The notes beneath the pieces are model-generated. The model ran no database searches and was not told where the DNA came from. It saw only the letters and a program-made list of their open reading frames with translations. A stretch of 64,000 nucleotides of DNA from CAIWHR01 sp963713275 (lineage in GTDB: Bacteria > Pseudomonadota > Gammaproteobacteria > Burkholderiales > Casimicrobiaceae): NCBI GenBank assembly GCA_963713275.1, contig CAVQLG010000006.1, positions 1-64,000 on the forward strand, in the 5' to 3' direction. Every line of letters starts with the position of its first letter. Position 1 is the first letter of the stretch. The position numbers and the translations under genes were made by a program. Shown in pieces: positions 62,896-64,000 of this stretch.

Positions 62896-63657
62896 CTAGT
62901 CCTTGCCGATCTCGCGGACGACGAACTGCTGCCGGCGCGACACCGCGAGCGTCTCCGGAACGCCGCGCAGCAGCACCTCCCAGTGCGCGTCGCCCTCGTC
63001 GCCGACGTGGCGCTCGAAGCCGCGGATGAACTCGCGGGCCACGAGGCAGTTGCGGTGGACGCGGACGAAGCGCGGTCCGAACTCCTCCTCGAGCCGGGTC
63101 AGCGACTCCTCGAGCAGATACTCGCGCTCGGCCGTGCGGATCGTGATGTACTTGAGCTCGGCCTTGAGATAGACGACGTCCTCCACGGGAACCAGCACCA
63201 CGCGCGAGCGCTCGGTGACCGACAGGAAGCGCCTGGCGTTGGCGGGCATCTGGTCCAGCCGCGCGACCGACAGCGGCTTGAGGCGCGGCAGCTTCTGCAG
63301 CGCAGCGAGCAGCCGCGCGACCCGCACCGGCTTCACGAGGTAGTCGATCGCGTTGACGTCGAAGGCCTCCAGCGCGTGCTCGTGGTACGCGGTGGTGAAG
63401 ATCACGACCGGGGGTTGCGGCAGCTTGAGCAGGTGGCGGGCGAGCTCGATCCCGTCCATTCCCGGCATGCGGATGTCGGTGAGCACGAGGTCGGCGCCGA
63501 CGGCCTGCAGCATGTCGATCGCCTCGCGCCCGCCGGCGGCCTCGCCCACGACGACGACCGGGATCGCGGCCGCGCAGTCGTCGAGCACGTCGCGCAGCCG
63601 GCGGCGCGCCGGCGCCTCGTCGTCGACGACGAGCACCCGCAACCGCGGCTCAGCCAC
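62896..63657 (-). CDS. algR: LytTR-type response regulator (AlgR-like)
   Basis: A 253-residue regulator. Receiver domain: LRVLVVDDEAPARRRLRDVL with the acidic pocket, DLVLTDIRMPGMDGIELA with the phospho-Asp, VIFTTAYHEHALEAFDVNAIDYLVKPV with Thr and Lys. The C-terminal LytTR DNA-binding domain spans RFLSVTERSRVVLVPVEDVVYLKAELKYITIRTAEREYLLEESL and RFVRVHRNCLVAREFIRGFERH. It overlaps its sensor kinase gene by 8 bp. AlgR-type identity is inferred from architecture and the AlgZ-like neighbour. Confidence 0.9.
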   Translation of the reverse strand: MAEPRLRVLVVDDEAPARRRLRDVLDDCAAAIPVVVVGEAAGGREAIDMLQAVGADLVLTDIRMPGMDGIELARHLLKLPQPPVVIFTTAYHEHALEAFDVNAIDYLVKPVRVARLLAALQKLPRLKPLSVARLDQMPANARRFLSVTERSRVVLVPVEDVVYLKAELKYITIRTAEREYLLEESLTRLEEEFGPRFVRVHRNCLVAREFIRGFERHVGDEGDAHWEVLLRGVPETLAVSRRQQFVVREIGKD

Positions 63658-64000
63658 GGCCGGCCTCCGCCACGGTTCGGGGTCCGCGGCGCAGCAGCGA
63701 GGGCTGCGCGCTGCGGAACGGCATCCGGATGTGGACCTCGTAGACGTCGGCGCGCACGCGCGCGGAAAGGCTCGCCTCGGCGTCGAAATGCAGCGCCAGG
63801 CGCTCGCGGACGTTGGCGACGGCCATCTTGTTGCCGGCGTGGTGGCTGCCGCCCTCGCTCCGGTAGGGGTTGCGCAGGATCGCGTGCACGTCGCCGCCCT
63901 TGTAGAAGACGTTGACCGACACCACCCCCGGCTCCGACAACGGCTCGATGCCGTGGTACACGGCGTTCTCGAGCAGGGGCTGCAGCACGAGCGGTGGCAC
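63650..64000 (-). CDS. Sensor histidine kinase (LytS/AlgZ-type), partial
   Basis: The C-terminal 116 residues of a kinase whose start lies beyond the window. PPLVLQPLLENAVYHGIEPLSEPGVVSVNVFYKGGDVHAIL is the N-box of HATPase_c in the LytS/YehU class (LVLQPLLENAVxHGI), and AGNKMAVANVRERLALHFDAEA the G-box region with a degraded GxG. It works with the adjacent LytTR regulator. The His box is out of view. Confidence 0.88.
   Translation of the reverse strand: MPPLVLQPLLENAVYHGIEPLSEPGVVSVNVFYKGGDVHAILRNPYRSEGGSHHAGNKMAVANVRERLALHFDAEASLSARVRADVYEVHIRMPFRSAQPSLLRRGPRTVAEAGRG

Overview
The window is high-GC DNA from a proteobacterium, most likely a betaproteobacterium. The marker genes (HoxFUYH NAD-linked hydrogenase, the lysS/prfB pair, ppiA-ppiB-lpxH, apaH, an AlgZ/AlgR-type pair) and their order support this, but nothing here fixes the genus. 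It has two very different halves. Bases 1 to about 27,350 are an accessory region dominated by toxin-antitoxin (TA) modules and gene remnants. Bases 27,350 to 64,000 are dense, ordinary chromosome.

Accessory half. The left edge looks like an integron cassette array read on the minus strand: two attC-like palindromes (1-61 and 545-657) bracket a BrnT-type TA cassette. A group II intron with a YADD reverse transcriptase follows (about 1378-3320), together with a second intron-like segment. From 3506 to 16170 there are nine or ten copies of a roughly 100-260 bp element whose ends are the 19-bp inverted repeat GGGGTCAGGTCTTGACATG / CATGTCAAGACCTGACCCC. Between copies lie TA or TA-like modules: Fic, ParDE, a nucleotidyltransferase pair, TumA/TumE remnant, BrnTA twice, HicAB, HigAB remnant, HipBA, YefM-YoeB and VapBC, plus two Uma2 genes. 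Several modules are cut off exactly at an element. A patatin-like protein, a degenerate AAA ATPase, an AbrB/PIN pair, a DUF2283/DUF4258 pair and an HTH/RelE-like pair follow. The region ends at an intact tRNA-His gene. A 47-nt copy of the tRNA-His 3' half at 21709 and two dead integrase copies mark the attachment sites of the last island (about 21.7-27.3 kb).

Chromosomal half. Moving right: tRNA-Arg; an MFS transporter; hoxW-H-Y-U-F for a soluble NAD-reducing [NiFe] hydrogenase; a truncated DRG-like GTPase; a dodecin; an OPT peptide transporter; a histidine phosphatase; a crotonase; TerC; a WS/DGAT-type acyltransferase plus UspA behind a good FNR-type promoter; glycogen phosphorylase; an arylsulfatase; tRNA-Pro; a copper P-type ATPase with its metallochaperone; lysS, a HAD phosphatase and prfB with its programmed frameshift; nudC; a TPR protein; two cyclophilins; lpxH; a PLP sulfhydrylase-family enzyme; apaH; an acyltransferase; a PfkB sugar kinase; and a LytTR response regulator with the end of its sensor kinase.

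Hydrogenase, acyltransferase/UspA (FNR-type site) and glycogen phosphorylase together suggest a facultative or microaerobic life with storage polymers. Several conserved genes (hoxU, hoxY, dodecin, one Uma2, the integrase) each carry a single extra base. Removing it restores a full-length frame, so these may be sequencing insertions rather than true mutations.
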